From positions 806,001 to 870,000 of the forward strand of contig JANUWI010000016.1 in the NCBI GenBank assembly GCA_025504975.1: a stretch of 64,000 bases of DNA. The letters run 5' to 3'. The position numbers and the translations under genes are program-made. How positions within the stretch are numbered: position 1 is the stretch's first letter; each line of letters begins with the position of its first letter. This document shows, piece by piece, positions 37,901 through 48,249 of the stretch. The DNA comes from Plenodomus lindquistii (taxonomy: Eukaryota; Ascomycota; Dothideomycetes; Pleosporales; Leptosphaeriaceae). The notes below the pieces were generated by a model. That model did no database searches and was not told the DNA's origin. It worked only from the letters and a program-made list of their open reading frames with translations.

Positions 37901-40900
37901 AAGAAGCTATATTAACAGCTGCTTATTTATATAATAGAACTTCTTATTATTATATTAATTGTAAAACACGTTATAAATTAAAATATAATATATTATCTAA
38001 TATAGATAATATTAAAATATTTAGAAGTTTAGCTTACTATAAAAACCCTAAAACCTCTATTAAAAAGTTAGACTCTAGAGCTACTTTTTATTATTTGATA
38101 GGATTTATAGCTAATATTATTTATAAGCTCTATATTTTTATTACTAATAAAGCTATAAATACTAGAGATTAGATAATATTAGAAAGTTATATTTATAAAC
38201 CTAATAATAATACTAAGCTATAAAAATTATTTACTAAATTAGATACTATAAATTCTAATAGTAACTCTAATAATAATAATAAAAAAACTCTATTTAATTC
38301 TAGTAATAGACTAGAAATAGATAATTAATTTCAAAATAAATTAGCTAATTTTGTAATTATTTTTAAAAAAATAATATAGATATATTATAAAATAATTCTA
38401 TTATATATAATATATTAAGTACTTATAGTACTCATCTAGATTTTAAAACCTATATAAAAGTTTTATTGTATTAAAATGAAAATAATTATTTATTTACTAT
38501 TAAAGTAGAAATAGATAATTTATAATAATCTAAAACTTAGAATTTACTATTTAATCCTAAGAATTAGAATAATAAAAAACTATTAAAATTAAAAAAAGTT
38601 AGTATTAAATACTAAATTAAATTTACATAGATCTATAAGAAAATATAAAGTTAAATAGGTAGCTAAAAGATTTCTATAGTAATATAATATTAATTATAAA
38701 GAAACCTTTACTTCTACTAGTAGACTTATAATTATTAGATTATTATTATCTCTATTTACTTATATAGATAGGGAAATTTATACTTAGAATACAAAATAAG
38801 CTTTTTCTAATACTAATATAGATACTAATAATTTATTCATAGAATAATATATAGCAATTAAAAAACATATGCTAGAAAAAGCTATAAAAAATAATTTTAT
38901 AAAAAATAAAAAACTTTTTAATAAAATTAATTTAGCTATTAAATCTAATAGCTATAAAAGATAGTTTATAGATTAAATAAAACTTTATATAAATAAAAAT
39001 AAGTTTTTAAATAGTAGTAGTTATTTTTAACTAAAATTTTAGAAAAACTAGAATCTAATTAATTAAAAATGGATACTGGAATATTTATATATAAAAATAA
39101 GCCTCTTATATTAGCTATATATATACATAATATACTAGTTTTTACACTAAATTTAGAATTAGTTAATAATCTATATAAAAATTTAACTAATATATTCTAC
39201 TAGTTAACCTAATAACCTAGTAAATCTAATAGTGTTTTTAAGTATTATAAATACTATAGATTTAACTATTATTATAATTACTATTCATATGTAAACCTAG
39301 TACTATAAAGTTTATATCGAATTTAGAAGTATTTTCTAAAATCTTCTAGTATATATAAGTATTATATCTAGTCCTTTTATAGTTACTATAGTACTAGAGT
39401 TCTAGGTAAATAGATACTTAACTAGTACTACTATATATATATTTTAAAAAAGTAGGTAAAGTAAATATAGCTATAGTAGTATTCAATCTAGTATAATATT
39501 TAATAGTTCCTCTATATTCGATTTACTTCTTTTTATACCTTTGTTTTAATTACTACTTATTACTTGTTAAGCTTATAAATATAGGCTACGTTAAGAATAT
39601 TTTTATATAGTATATTTTTAATACTTTTTATAAAGTATTAAAAGCTAGGTTATATAGTTATAAATAACTTAATAAAAAATTTATATATAAACTTTAACTA
39701 GAACCTAAATTTATAAGCATTATTTAAAGTTTTTAGTTACTATAAATTTACTAGAAAAGAGAGTTAAAGTAGAGTATATAATTATATTTTAAAATAATTT
39801 AATACTACTTACGCGTTAGTAGAAACTAGCTTTAATACTTTAAAAGCTTTTTAATAGTTATTAACTATAAATATATTACAAAATATATTTTTAAAAGCTA
39901 AGAAAAAGTTTTTCTTATTAATATAGAAAATATATTAGTATACTAAATTTTATAAGCGCTAGAAGTATTTATACTATAATAGTAAAAAATACACTATATT
40001 AAATAGCTAGAGGATATAAAATAAATAAAAAAGTATTTAAAAAGTTAGAATTTTATTATTTATATAATAGTTTTTAAATTACTAGTTAAAATAGTTTTTA
40101 TAGCTATTTAAAAATAAGTAACTAGTATATTTCTACCTTTTACGCCTTTATATACGCGTTAAAATACTTTAATTATTTAAGTTTAAGTGTATTATTTATC
40201 TAGCTATTTTTAAAAATTAAAATTTTCTAATTATATAGTATATTAACTCTTTTATACTACGTAGAGAGATATATATATATTTTATTAATATTAAAAAATA
40301 GAGTTTTATTTTTAGAAGCGTATATACTTTAGATAATAGTAATTCATTTATAATTACTTTGCTAGATAAAATCTAGCTAATTTAATTTTTTAAAGCTTAA
40401 AATAATATCTATAGACCTAATTATAACTATTTTAAAGCTAGTTTTATTAATGTTAGAAATATTATTATTATAAACGCTATATTTAACTTTTATCTTTTTT
40501 TATAAATTTAAACTAAACGCTAATAATTTTTTAATTTTTCTATTTTATTTTTTATTTATTTTCTATTTAGTTAAAAGGTATTTTAAACTTACTAGAGCGT
40601 ATTATAAAGCGTTTAGTCTAGTACTTACCTACTAGTATTCTATTATATACCTCTAGTATTTTATTTACTATATTTTCTACTTTATATAGCTAGAGAGTAA
40701 ATTTTTATAATTTAAAGTTAAAAATATATTAGATAATTATCTACTTTTAAGTAGTAGTAAACTTCTAAATACTAGATTAAATTTAGAAGTATAGGAAAAA
40801 ATTTCTAATTTATGTAAAGAGCTTATAATAATTAACGCTTAAAGTAGTATTAGTAGAGTGTTAGTAGCTCTAAAATTAGCTAGCTTTAAAAGCTATATAA

Positions 40901-42420
40901 GTAAACTTAAATTAACTTTTAACCTAAATTAATATTATATTACGTTATAAAAGTATTAAATAGAAAGTATAGTATTTATAATACTAAAAAAACTATTAGA
41001 TTTACTAGGTTATTAGGTTAACTAGTAGAATATAATAAAAAATCTAAATTAGATGTTAGTAATCTAGAATAAATAACAAGGTTTCTAGGTATAGAGATAA
41101 TTAAGAATAGATCTAAAAAATCTCTAATTAGTATATAAAAAAGCTTTGTAAATAGAATTTTATTAAAATTTAATAAATCTAATAATAAGCCTAGTAATAT
41201 ACACTTGCCTATAGGTATAAAACTAGATAGTAATCTAGAAATTAGTACTTTTAAAGATATTAATAGATTTTAAGAAAAAATTAGATTTTTAATATATTTA
41301 ACTAGATTTACTAGGCTAGATTTAGTTTATTCTATAAACTATCTAACTAGATTTATATCTAATTCTAGTTTAGAGTATTATAATTACTTTAATAAAGTAT
41401 AGAATTATATTATTAAAACTAAAAATTATACATTAAACTTATCGCTATATCATAAAGACTCTATTTAAAATAAATTAATATATTGATTAGAGATTAGTAA
41501 TTCCAATTAGAGTAGAGTTCTAGAATGTAGGAAATCTACTACTAGTAATATATTTATATTACGTAATATAATAGATAATTCTAATTATAGTAATATTACT
41601 ATTAGTTAGATATCTAAATTATAAAGAACTATTACTCTAAGCTATATAGACGTAGAATATATAGCTTTAAAAAAAGCTACTAAAAAGTTATTATATTTAT
41701 AAAATTATATTAGAGAATTATATAATACTCTAAATAATAGGGAAATATATAATATTACTAATATATTTAATAAAGTAAATATAATTACAATAGATTATTT
41801 ATATACTATAAAACTAGCTAAAAATCTAATTTATTATACTAGAATAAAACACGTAGAATTAGTTTATTACTTAATAGAAAAAATTTACTAAACAATAGTA
41901 TTTATCTAGATTCGAAAAATACTAGTGTTATGTTAGTAGATAATTTTACTAAGCCTAATTTTTCGATTTAGAATAATAACTCTAATAGAGCTTAATATTT
42001 AACTATTAAATCTTTTAATAGCTATTTATTTTAATAATAATAGCATACTTATAAAGAAATCCTACTAGTTTAGTTTAAAAAGGAGTTCTAAACTTTTTTC
42101 TCTTATTTAAAAAGAGCCTAGCATTTTATAGACTAAATTTAGAGCTCTACTATTATTAATATACCTTTAATTAATGTATTTATTAATTAAAGTATAGGTA
42201 AAAGAAGTTTAACTAGCTTTCTATTAGCTTATAATAACTACTATCTTTTTGATAATCTTTATTTATCTAATAATAATAGTAGATTAAATAAATATAAAAA
42301 TAAAAATAAAATAAAAAAGTATTATCTCTATTTTTTTATTACTTATTTTTTAAATGCTAATAAATGTATTTTAAAAATATTTATTTTTTATATTTAACTA
42401 TTTTATAGCTTAAAAAAGTA
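34903..42420 (+). mobile_element. Ty1/copia LTR retrotransposon, RIP-damaged, interrupted
   Basis: Plus-strand protein remnants in copia order. A Gag-like start MNIKATLIEKEYKFFIRGDN is at about 35,767. Protease (NSTATIYT, for DSGATxH) is at about 36,600. Integrase is at about 37,560-38,220 (FSTFYTPK, NRVVEIINR, AYLYNRTS). Reverse transcriptase runs about 38,580-39,190, ending near YIHNILVF (for YVDDILVF). RT end and RNase H resume at 40,950-41,990 (YLGIEIIKN, RKSTTSNIF, YIDVEYIALKKATK, RIKHVELVYY). A primer-site-like TTTTTAGAGCTATTG is at 35,186. A DNA transposon relic splits RT at about 39,235-40,935. Damage is lighter than in the neighbours, with more CpA and TpG left. LTR borders could not be fixed, so the outer limits are approximate. 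Confidence 0.8.
39235..40935 (-). mobile_element. pogo-type DNA transposon relic nested in the copia element
   Basis: Splits the copia RT region. Read on the minus strand it matches the transposase-bearing interior of the long-TIR element (54,640-55,830), including the IYNFNKTSF remnant of the DIYNFDETGF catalytic motif (about 40,470), and it matches in direct orientation the relic at 57,590-58,306. Limits are set by where the copia frame stops and restarts and are good to a few tens of bases. Confidence 0.7.
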
Positions 42421-43035
42421 TATAAAATTATTTTATTTTTATAGTATACTAATTTTTACTATTTATCTATATACTAGGTTAAATTTTATATATACTAAGT
42501 AATTTAATTATATAAGCTATATCATAGCTAGGTAGTTAATTTTTAGTAGATCTAAAAGTAGAAAGTTTCTAATTTTTTATATACTAAATAGTACCTAATT
42601 AAGCCTAGTTTAAAGCTAGCTAGAATTACCTAAAATTTCTATTTAGATAAATAGAGTAATAATTAGCTAGATAGAATTATTATATATTTACTTTAGTTTC
42701 TATTTTCTACTATTAACTAGCGTTTTACTAGTATATTCTAGTAAAATATTAGTATTATAAATTATGATAATAATTCTAGAATTTAGAATTTAAAAGGAAT
42801 TAAAAAATTTAAGTATATTATTAATTCTATAGTAACTATCTATATAAATAAAAGGCTATTCCTATATTTTAGAGAAATCTAGAATTTAAATAATTATCTC
42901 TATATTATTATTTATTTTTGTAATCTACTATAATTATTATTATATTAATTACCTATTAAAAACTAGTTTGTAGATTCTATTTCGATTTAAACAGACAGTT
43001 TTATATTTTATTATTATTTTTACTAAAACTTTTTA
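42421..43035 (-). repeat. probable 3' LTR of the minus-strand gypsy 42.4-53.4 kb
   Basis: Matches 52,798-53,415 over about 600 bp, including AGTAACTATCTATATAAATA and the ends ACTAAAA. Exact borders uncertain by 10-20 bases. Confidence 0.65.
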
Positions 43036-44863
43036 GAATTAATATATATCTATAAATAGGCTTTTATAGTATAATTTATTTATTCTATCTATCTATTTAT
43101 CTCTATACAAAAAGCTACAGATAGTTTATATTATATTCTATTAATAGTAAAAAGTAATATCTTAAAATGAAATATAAACAGCTTATTTTAGTTACTAATA
43201 ATTAACTTTAGAATACTATAATATTGAATAATTCTATTAATACAGATATTTATAAGCTATACTACTATAAAGTCATTTTTAAATAGAATATACTTAGCTA
43301 CTTTTATAGATTAATTAGGTATAACTATAATTATATTATATATAAATCTAGTAACTAGATTTTTTAATAGTAGTAGTTCTATTATAAAGTTTATAAAAAT
43401 ATTATTTTGTAGTATTAAAAGTAGTTCTAGTATCTATATATCTCTATAAAGTACCTATATACTATACTTGTTTCTTTAATACTCTATATATTTATTAATA
43501 AAGTCTATAACTTTATTATTTTATATTTTTCAATTAGTAATTTTACTAAATTAGTTCTATAGTACGTTAAATGCCTAGATAACTATATATAAACTTTTTA
43601 TAAAAGCTTTAAATAACTACTTTCTATAACTCTTCTATAAATTTAGGTATAATAGTAAATACTATACTAAAAGTTCTAGTAGGTTCTAATAATCTATTTT
43701 TATTAACTTAAACAATTATATTTTTAATAATTTATTTAGATTTTATAATATCTATTTTTTAGCTAAAAGTATTAGTTTTATTAATATTTTTATTAAAGAT
43801 ATATATAATTTTAAATCTATATTAGCCTAGCGTTTCTAACTATTATACTTGTTATCTATTAAAAGTTTCTATTATTATAAAGCTTATAAAGTTTTTATAA
43901 TCTAAAAATATTATAAATTCTAAATAGCTTTCTATCTAAATATACTACTATTTTAGTATATTAATAATAGCTATGAATTTCTTATTATATATATTATAGG
44001 TTTTTTTAATGCTATATATTTCCTACAATAGTATATAATTAGATACTATTTATTACTATTTTTTCTAATAGTACTATACCTATTATAAAGTCTAATGTAT
44101 AAGTTTTATAGAGTAAAGGTTTACTATTTTAGAAAAATACTAGTATTAGTAGTTCTATATATACCTATTTTATATTATTAAATCTACTTTTTTTATTTTA
44201 TCTCTATTTCTATACTTTATTTCTGTTTAGTAAGCTTTATAAAAAGCGCTACTTTTTTAGAGAAATTTCTAATAAACTATTAATTAAAGTTTATACATTT
44301 AAAAAATAATAAGATATTTTTTATAGTGTTAGATATAGGCTAGTCTATAACTATTCTTATTTTTTTTTAATATTTATTTTATAAATACTAACTATTTATT
44401 CTATAAATTCAATCTTTTTTATACTATATATACTTATTAAGTTGTAGTTATAAGTTATACTATTTAAATATAGTTAAAATTTATCTAATATACTAGATAT
44501 ATTTCTATTTATTATTTAAATATATAAAGATTTTATAAAACTATATAATATACTTTATAGGTAAGTAGACTATATAACTAAGTAGACTATATATAATAAA
44601 ACTTTACTAAATTTTATATACCTATATAATAGCTTTATAACTATAATAGATAGAACTTTCTAATAAGTATTAGATATAGACTGTAGTTATAGCTTTTAAA
44701 TAAAATGTAATACTTTTTTTATTACGCGCTATAACTATCTATAGAGTCTTCTACACTATAGTATATATATAATACGCTAGATAACTTTTATTAATAGATT
44801 ATATACCTAATTTAAAAAAATTAGATAAAAATAAAAAAAAGGTAATTATTTAATATATATTTA

Positions 44864-44927
44864 ACGTACTCCACAAGCGAGTGGCCGGCACAAGCGAGTG
44901 GCCGGGCTCTGCCAAGACCACACCAAA
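44864..44927 (+). repeat. left TIR with two tandem 17-bp units
   Basis: 64 bp. Contains CACAAGCGAGTGGCCGG twice in tandem (44872-44888 and 44889-44905). Repeated short motifs inside a TIR are typical transposase-binding sites; binding is inferred. Confidence 0.9.
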
Positions 44928-44943
44928 CTTCATACTATCATCA

Positions 44944-46596
44944 ATGTCTCAACGCAACAACGTAAAAAAGTCTTCAATTGAATCTCAAATACAGCTTGCA
45001 TTGCAGGCTATCCAACAAGACGCGACACTTACTATTTCAAGGGCTGCTGCAGTCTACAAGGTTGCAGAAAGGACCCTACGACGACGACGCGCCGGTACTG
45101 CCCCACGACGTGATTGCAAGCCTAATTCAATGAACCTGCTTAAGACTGAAGAGGAGGTGATTGTCAAGCATGTGCTTGACCTTGCTGCAAGAGGATTCCC
45201 GCCCCAGCTCGCTGCAGTCAAAGATATGGCAGATTCTTTGCTTGAAGCCCGGCACCGCAACCCTACTGGCAAGAACTGGGCTGCAAACTTCGTTAAGCGT
45301 CGCCCTGAGCTTAAAGTGAAGTTCAATCGCAAGTACGATTATAAGAGAGCCCTCTGCGAAGATCCAGTGGTTATCGGTGACTGGTTCCGGCTTGTAGAGA
45401 ATACCAAAGCCAAGTACGGCATCCAGGACGAAGACATCTACAACTTCGACGAGACAGGCTTCATGATGGGCGTCATATCAACTGGGGCAGTTGTCACAGG
45501 TGCCGACTATCAAGGGCGTCCAAAATCTGTGCAGCAGGGCAACCGGGAGTGGACTACGGTGATCCAAGGCATCAATGCGACGGGGTGGGCTATCCCACCC
45601 TTCATCATCTTTGCCGGCAAGCACCACCTCTCTGCCTGGTACAAGGAGCCCAGCCTGCCTCGGGACTGGGCTCTTGCAGTCTCTGAGAACGGCTGGACAG
45701 ACAATGGGCTTGGTCTAGACTGGTTAAAGCACTTTGACAAGCACACAAAAGAGCGTACTGTTGGCACAGTACGTCTGCTCATAGTCGACGGTCATGAGAG
45801 CCACAACTCGCTTGAGTTCCACCAGTACTGCGAGGAACACAAGATTATGACCCTCTGCATGCCTCCTCATTCGTCGCACCTCCTGCAGCCGCTTGACGTT
45901 GGTTGTTTTGCGCCTCTGAAGAAGGCGTATGGCCGCCAAGCCGAGGATCTGATGCGCAACCGGATCAACCACATCACCAAGATCGAGTTCTTGCCGTGCT
46001 TTATTGCTGCTTTCAATGCTGCCATTACTCAAAGCAATATCCAGGGAGGCTTTCGAGGCGCGGGCTTGGTTCCCTTTGACCCAGAGGCTGTGATATCTGG
46101 CCTTGACATCAAGCTGCGTACGCCGTCACCCCCCGCCGTCAACAATGAGCCCTGGCACTCCCAGACCCCAAGCAATACCCTGCAATTTGGGTCGCAATCG
46201 AAGCTCCTTGAAGAGAGGATTCGAAGGCATGTGGATAGCTCGCCAACTGCCATGGTTGATGCGCTTGAAAAGTTCAGCAAAGGCGCAGCGTTGATGGCGC
46301 ATCAGATGGTGTTGATGCGCAATGAAGTCGTTGAGCTTCGAGCAGCAAATGAGGCCGCCACGCGACGTAAATCGCACAAGAGGAAGCGGGTACAGAAGGA
46401 GGGTACCCTTACGGTCGAGGAGGGCCTACGCTTGACGACTCTAAAGGAGTTTGCGGCGCGTGGTGATGGGAAGAAGGCGTCGAAGAGGGTGCGCGCTGAG
46501 GGAGGCGAACCCACGCAACGGCGCTGTGGACGCTGCGGTGAGGGTGGGCACAACGCGCGCACGTGTAAGCAAGAAGTAGAAAGTATTTCTGAATAG
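44944..46596 (+). CDS. Fot1/pogo-type transposase, full length
   Basis: 550 residues from ATG at 44944 (MSQRNNVKK); an upstream in-frame extension would begin with GTG inside the TIR and is rejected as the start. Order of parts: N-terminal Psq/CENP-B-like helix-turn-helix (about residues 10-55, ending RTLRRRRAG); second HTH of the CENP-B/Tc5 type (about 65-135, with NWAANFVKRRPELK); DDE_1 catalytic domain with D169 (FDETG), D282 (VDGHESH) and D318 (QPLDVG), a DD35D spacing; basic KRKRV region near 485; and a C-terminal CCHC zinc knuckle (C528, C531, H536, C541). All three catalytic Asp are present and no stop or frameshift is seen, so it is probably functional. The enzyme cuts at the TIRs and inserts at TA. 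Close relatives nearby are RIP-killed. Confidence 0.95.
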   Translation: MSQRNNVKKSSIESQIQLALQAIQQDATLTISRAAAVYKVAERTLRRRRAGTAPRRDCKPNSMNLLKTEEEVIVKHVLDLAARGFPPQLAAVKDMADSLLEARHRNPTGKNWAANFVKRRPELKVKFNRKYDYKRALCEDPVVIGDWFRLVENTKAKYGIQDEDIYNFDETGFMMGVISTGAVVTGADYQGRPKSVQQGNREWTTVIQGINATGWAIPPFIIFAGKHHLSAWYKEPSLPRDWALAVSENGWTDNGLGLDWLKHFDKHTKERTVGTVRLLIVDGHESHNSLEFHQYCEEHKIMTLCMPPHSSHLLQPLDVGCFAPLKKAYGRQAEDLMRNRINHITKIEFLPCFIAAFNAAITQSNIQGGFRGAGLVPFDPEAVISGLDIKLRTPSPPAVNNEPWHSQTPSNTLQFGSQSKLLEERIRRHVDSSPTAMVDALEKFSKGAALMAHQMVLMRNEVVELRAANEAATRRKSHKRKRVQKEGTLTVEEGLRLTTLKEFAARGDGKKASKRVRAEGGEPTQRRCGRCGEGGHNARTCKQEVESISE

Positions 46597-46661
46597 ATTG
46601 GCTTACTACGATTTCTACGTACTGTTGTTGTTGGTTGTGCAGTACTGTTGTAAGAGTACGT

Positions 46662-46725
46662 TTTGGTGTGGTCTTGGCAGAGCCCGGCCACTCGCTTGTG
46701 CCGGCCACTCGCTTGTGGAGTACGT
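46662..46725 (-). repeat. right TIR with two tandem 17-bp units
   Basis: Perfect inverse of the left TIR; the two 17-bp units are at 46684-46700 and 46701-46717. Confidence 0.9.
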
Positions 46726-48249
46726 TAAACTATTTTTGTAAAAAGGTTTTTTTAAAGTCTATAGCTGTAGTAGATATAGCTAATTTTTTATATAATAAAC
46801 GTAATATAAACTATATTAGTATAAACTAGCCTAGTACGTTTATAAAGCGCTACTATAAGTTTAAAGTAAAGTTTAATTATAAGTATAACTATAAAAAAGC
46901 TTTTTATAAAAACTTTAGAGTTATTTAAACCTAGTTCTAGTTAATAGCTAATATAGAAAAAAAGTATAGTATTTAAAATAAAAATATGTATAACTTTAAT
47001 AAAATAGACTTTATAATAAGCGAGATATTAATAGACGTAGTTATTACAGGTTTAAAGTATAAAAAATAATTAAAAGTAGATAATAGATATTTAGAGCATT
47101 AATATAATAGAATAGGCTATTCTATTTTTTATTATTTTTAAAAGTAGTTACTACTTTTTAGTCTAGTATAAAAAAATAGTCTACTTTAAAACTAGGTTAT
47201 TATAGTCTCTAAAAATAGCTAGATAACTAATAAATGTAGATTTTAGTAGTTAAAGCACTTTAATACTTATACTAAAACGTAGACTATTAGAGGGTACTAG
47301 CTATTTATAAGTAATAGCTATAAAAACTATAATTTACTTAAATTCTAGTAATACTATAAAAAAAAATCATTACTATATATATACTTTTTTATTTATTACA
47401 CTTTCTATAGCTATTTAATATAAATTATTTTATACTTTTAAAATAGATATATAGCTACTAACCTAAAAAGCTTATATATAACTAGATTATATATATTATA
47501 AAGCTTAAATTTCTATTTTACTTTATACGCGCCCATAAAACTATAATAATTTCTAGTAATATTTAAAAAAAAGTTTTAAAATACTAGATTAGTTTTATAT
47601 AAACTAGAGTTAGTTATATTATATTTTAAAGTCTAGTTACGCACTTTATTACTACTCTTTATTAATAATAAGCTCTAGTAGTTATAAATTCTAAATAATA
47701 CTTTTAAACTAGAGTTATAATTAATGTTTATAAAAATAAAAATTTAAAAATATATAAATAGCTTACTAACTTCTATAGTTAAAGCTTTTAAAAAAGTAGT
47801 AGAAAAGGCTATAATTATTGTATATAAGCTAGTATTAGCGTAGAAAAAAATTACTAACCTTTAGGCTACTAATAAAACTACTACGCGTTATAAATTATAT
47901 AAAAAAAAATAGGTTTAGTATAAAAGTAACTTTCTAGTTAAAAAAAAGCTTATATTTAATTACTTTAAAAAAGTTTAGAGCGCGTAGTAATAGAAAAAAA
48001 GTAAAAAAAAAAGAAATAGACTAGTAAAAGCTATAAATAGATTAAATACTATATATAATACTATAAATTAAAGTATAATCTATAAACGGATAAAAGTAAA
48101 CTAGAAGTAGTTATAAAATAGTATTTAGGCTAGTTTTATAGTATACAGCGCTAGATTATACTACTTTAAACTAGAATAGAGTATAGTTATAGTAGGGTTT
48201 TAGTATAAGTAGTCTATTTAGTTATATAGTCTACTTGCCTATAAAGTAT

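Larger units (their letters stand above)
44864..46725 (+). mobile_element. intact, un-RIPped Fot1/pogo (Tc1-mariner superfamily) DNA transposon
   Basis: 1,862 bp with perfect 64-bp terminal inverted repeats (44864-44927 and 46662-46725), starting ACGTACTCC, flanked by TA on both sides. The flanks are also readable as TTAA. Composition changes abruptly at both ends: inside, CpA and TpG are abundant and GC is near gene-like; outside, the sequence is fully RIP-damaged. It encodes one complete transposase. The 3' non-coding part matches, in unmutated form, the relic at 32,690-32,800. Identical ends and an open frame indicate recent transposition. Confidence 0.95.
44548..48249 (+). mobile_element. 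RIP-killed Fot1/pogo element containing the intact element
   Basis: Inverted ends: left ATACTTTATAGGTAAGTAGA, right mirrored as TCTACTTGCCTATAAAGTAT, each with an inner repeat of the AAGTAGACTATATA type. Transposase remnants at about 46,850-47,050 match the intact protein (YNYKYNYKKAFYKN, IYNFNKIDF). About 1.84 kb once the intact insertion (44864-46725) is removed. It lies inside the reverse transcriptase region of a minus-strand gypsy element. Confidence 0.85.

Noticed and set aside
44881..44943. Extended N-terminus for the transposase starting inside the left TIR
   Set aside because: It would need a GTG start and would translate the terminal repeat itself; ATG at 44944 starts the conserved protein. 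The same TIR-derived peptide appears on the minus strand at the other end (46,708), which shows it is a repeat artefact.
44861..46728. piggyBac-type TTAA insertion
   Set aside because: Flanks can be read as TTAA, but the transposase is clearly of the pogo/Fot1 type with DD35D, which uses TA; the extra T and A fit chance in such AT-rich target DNA.
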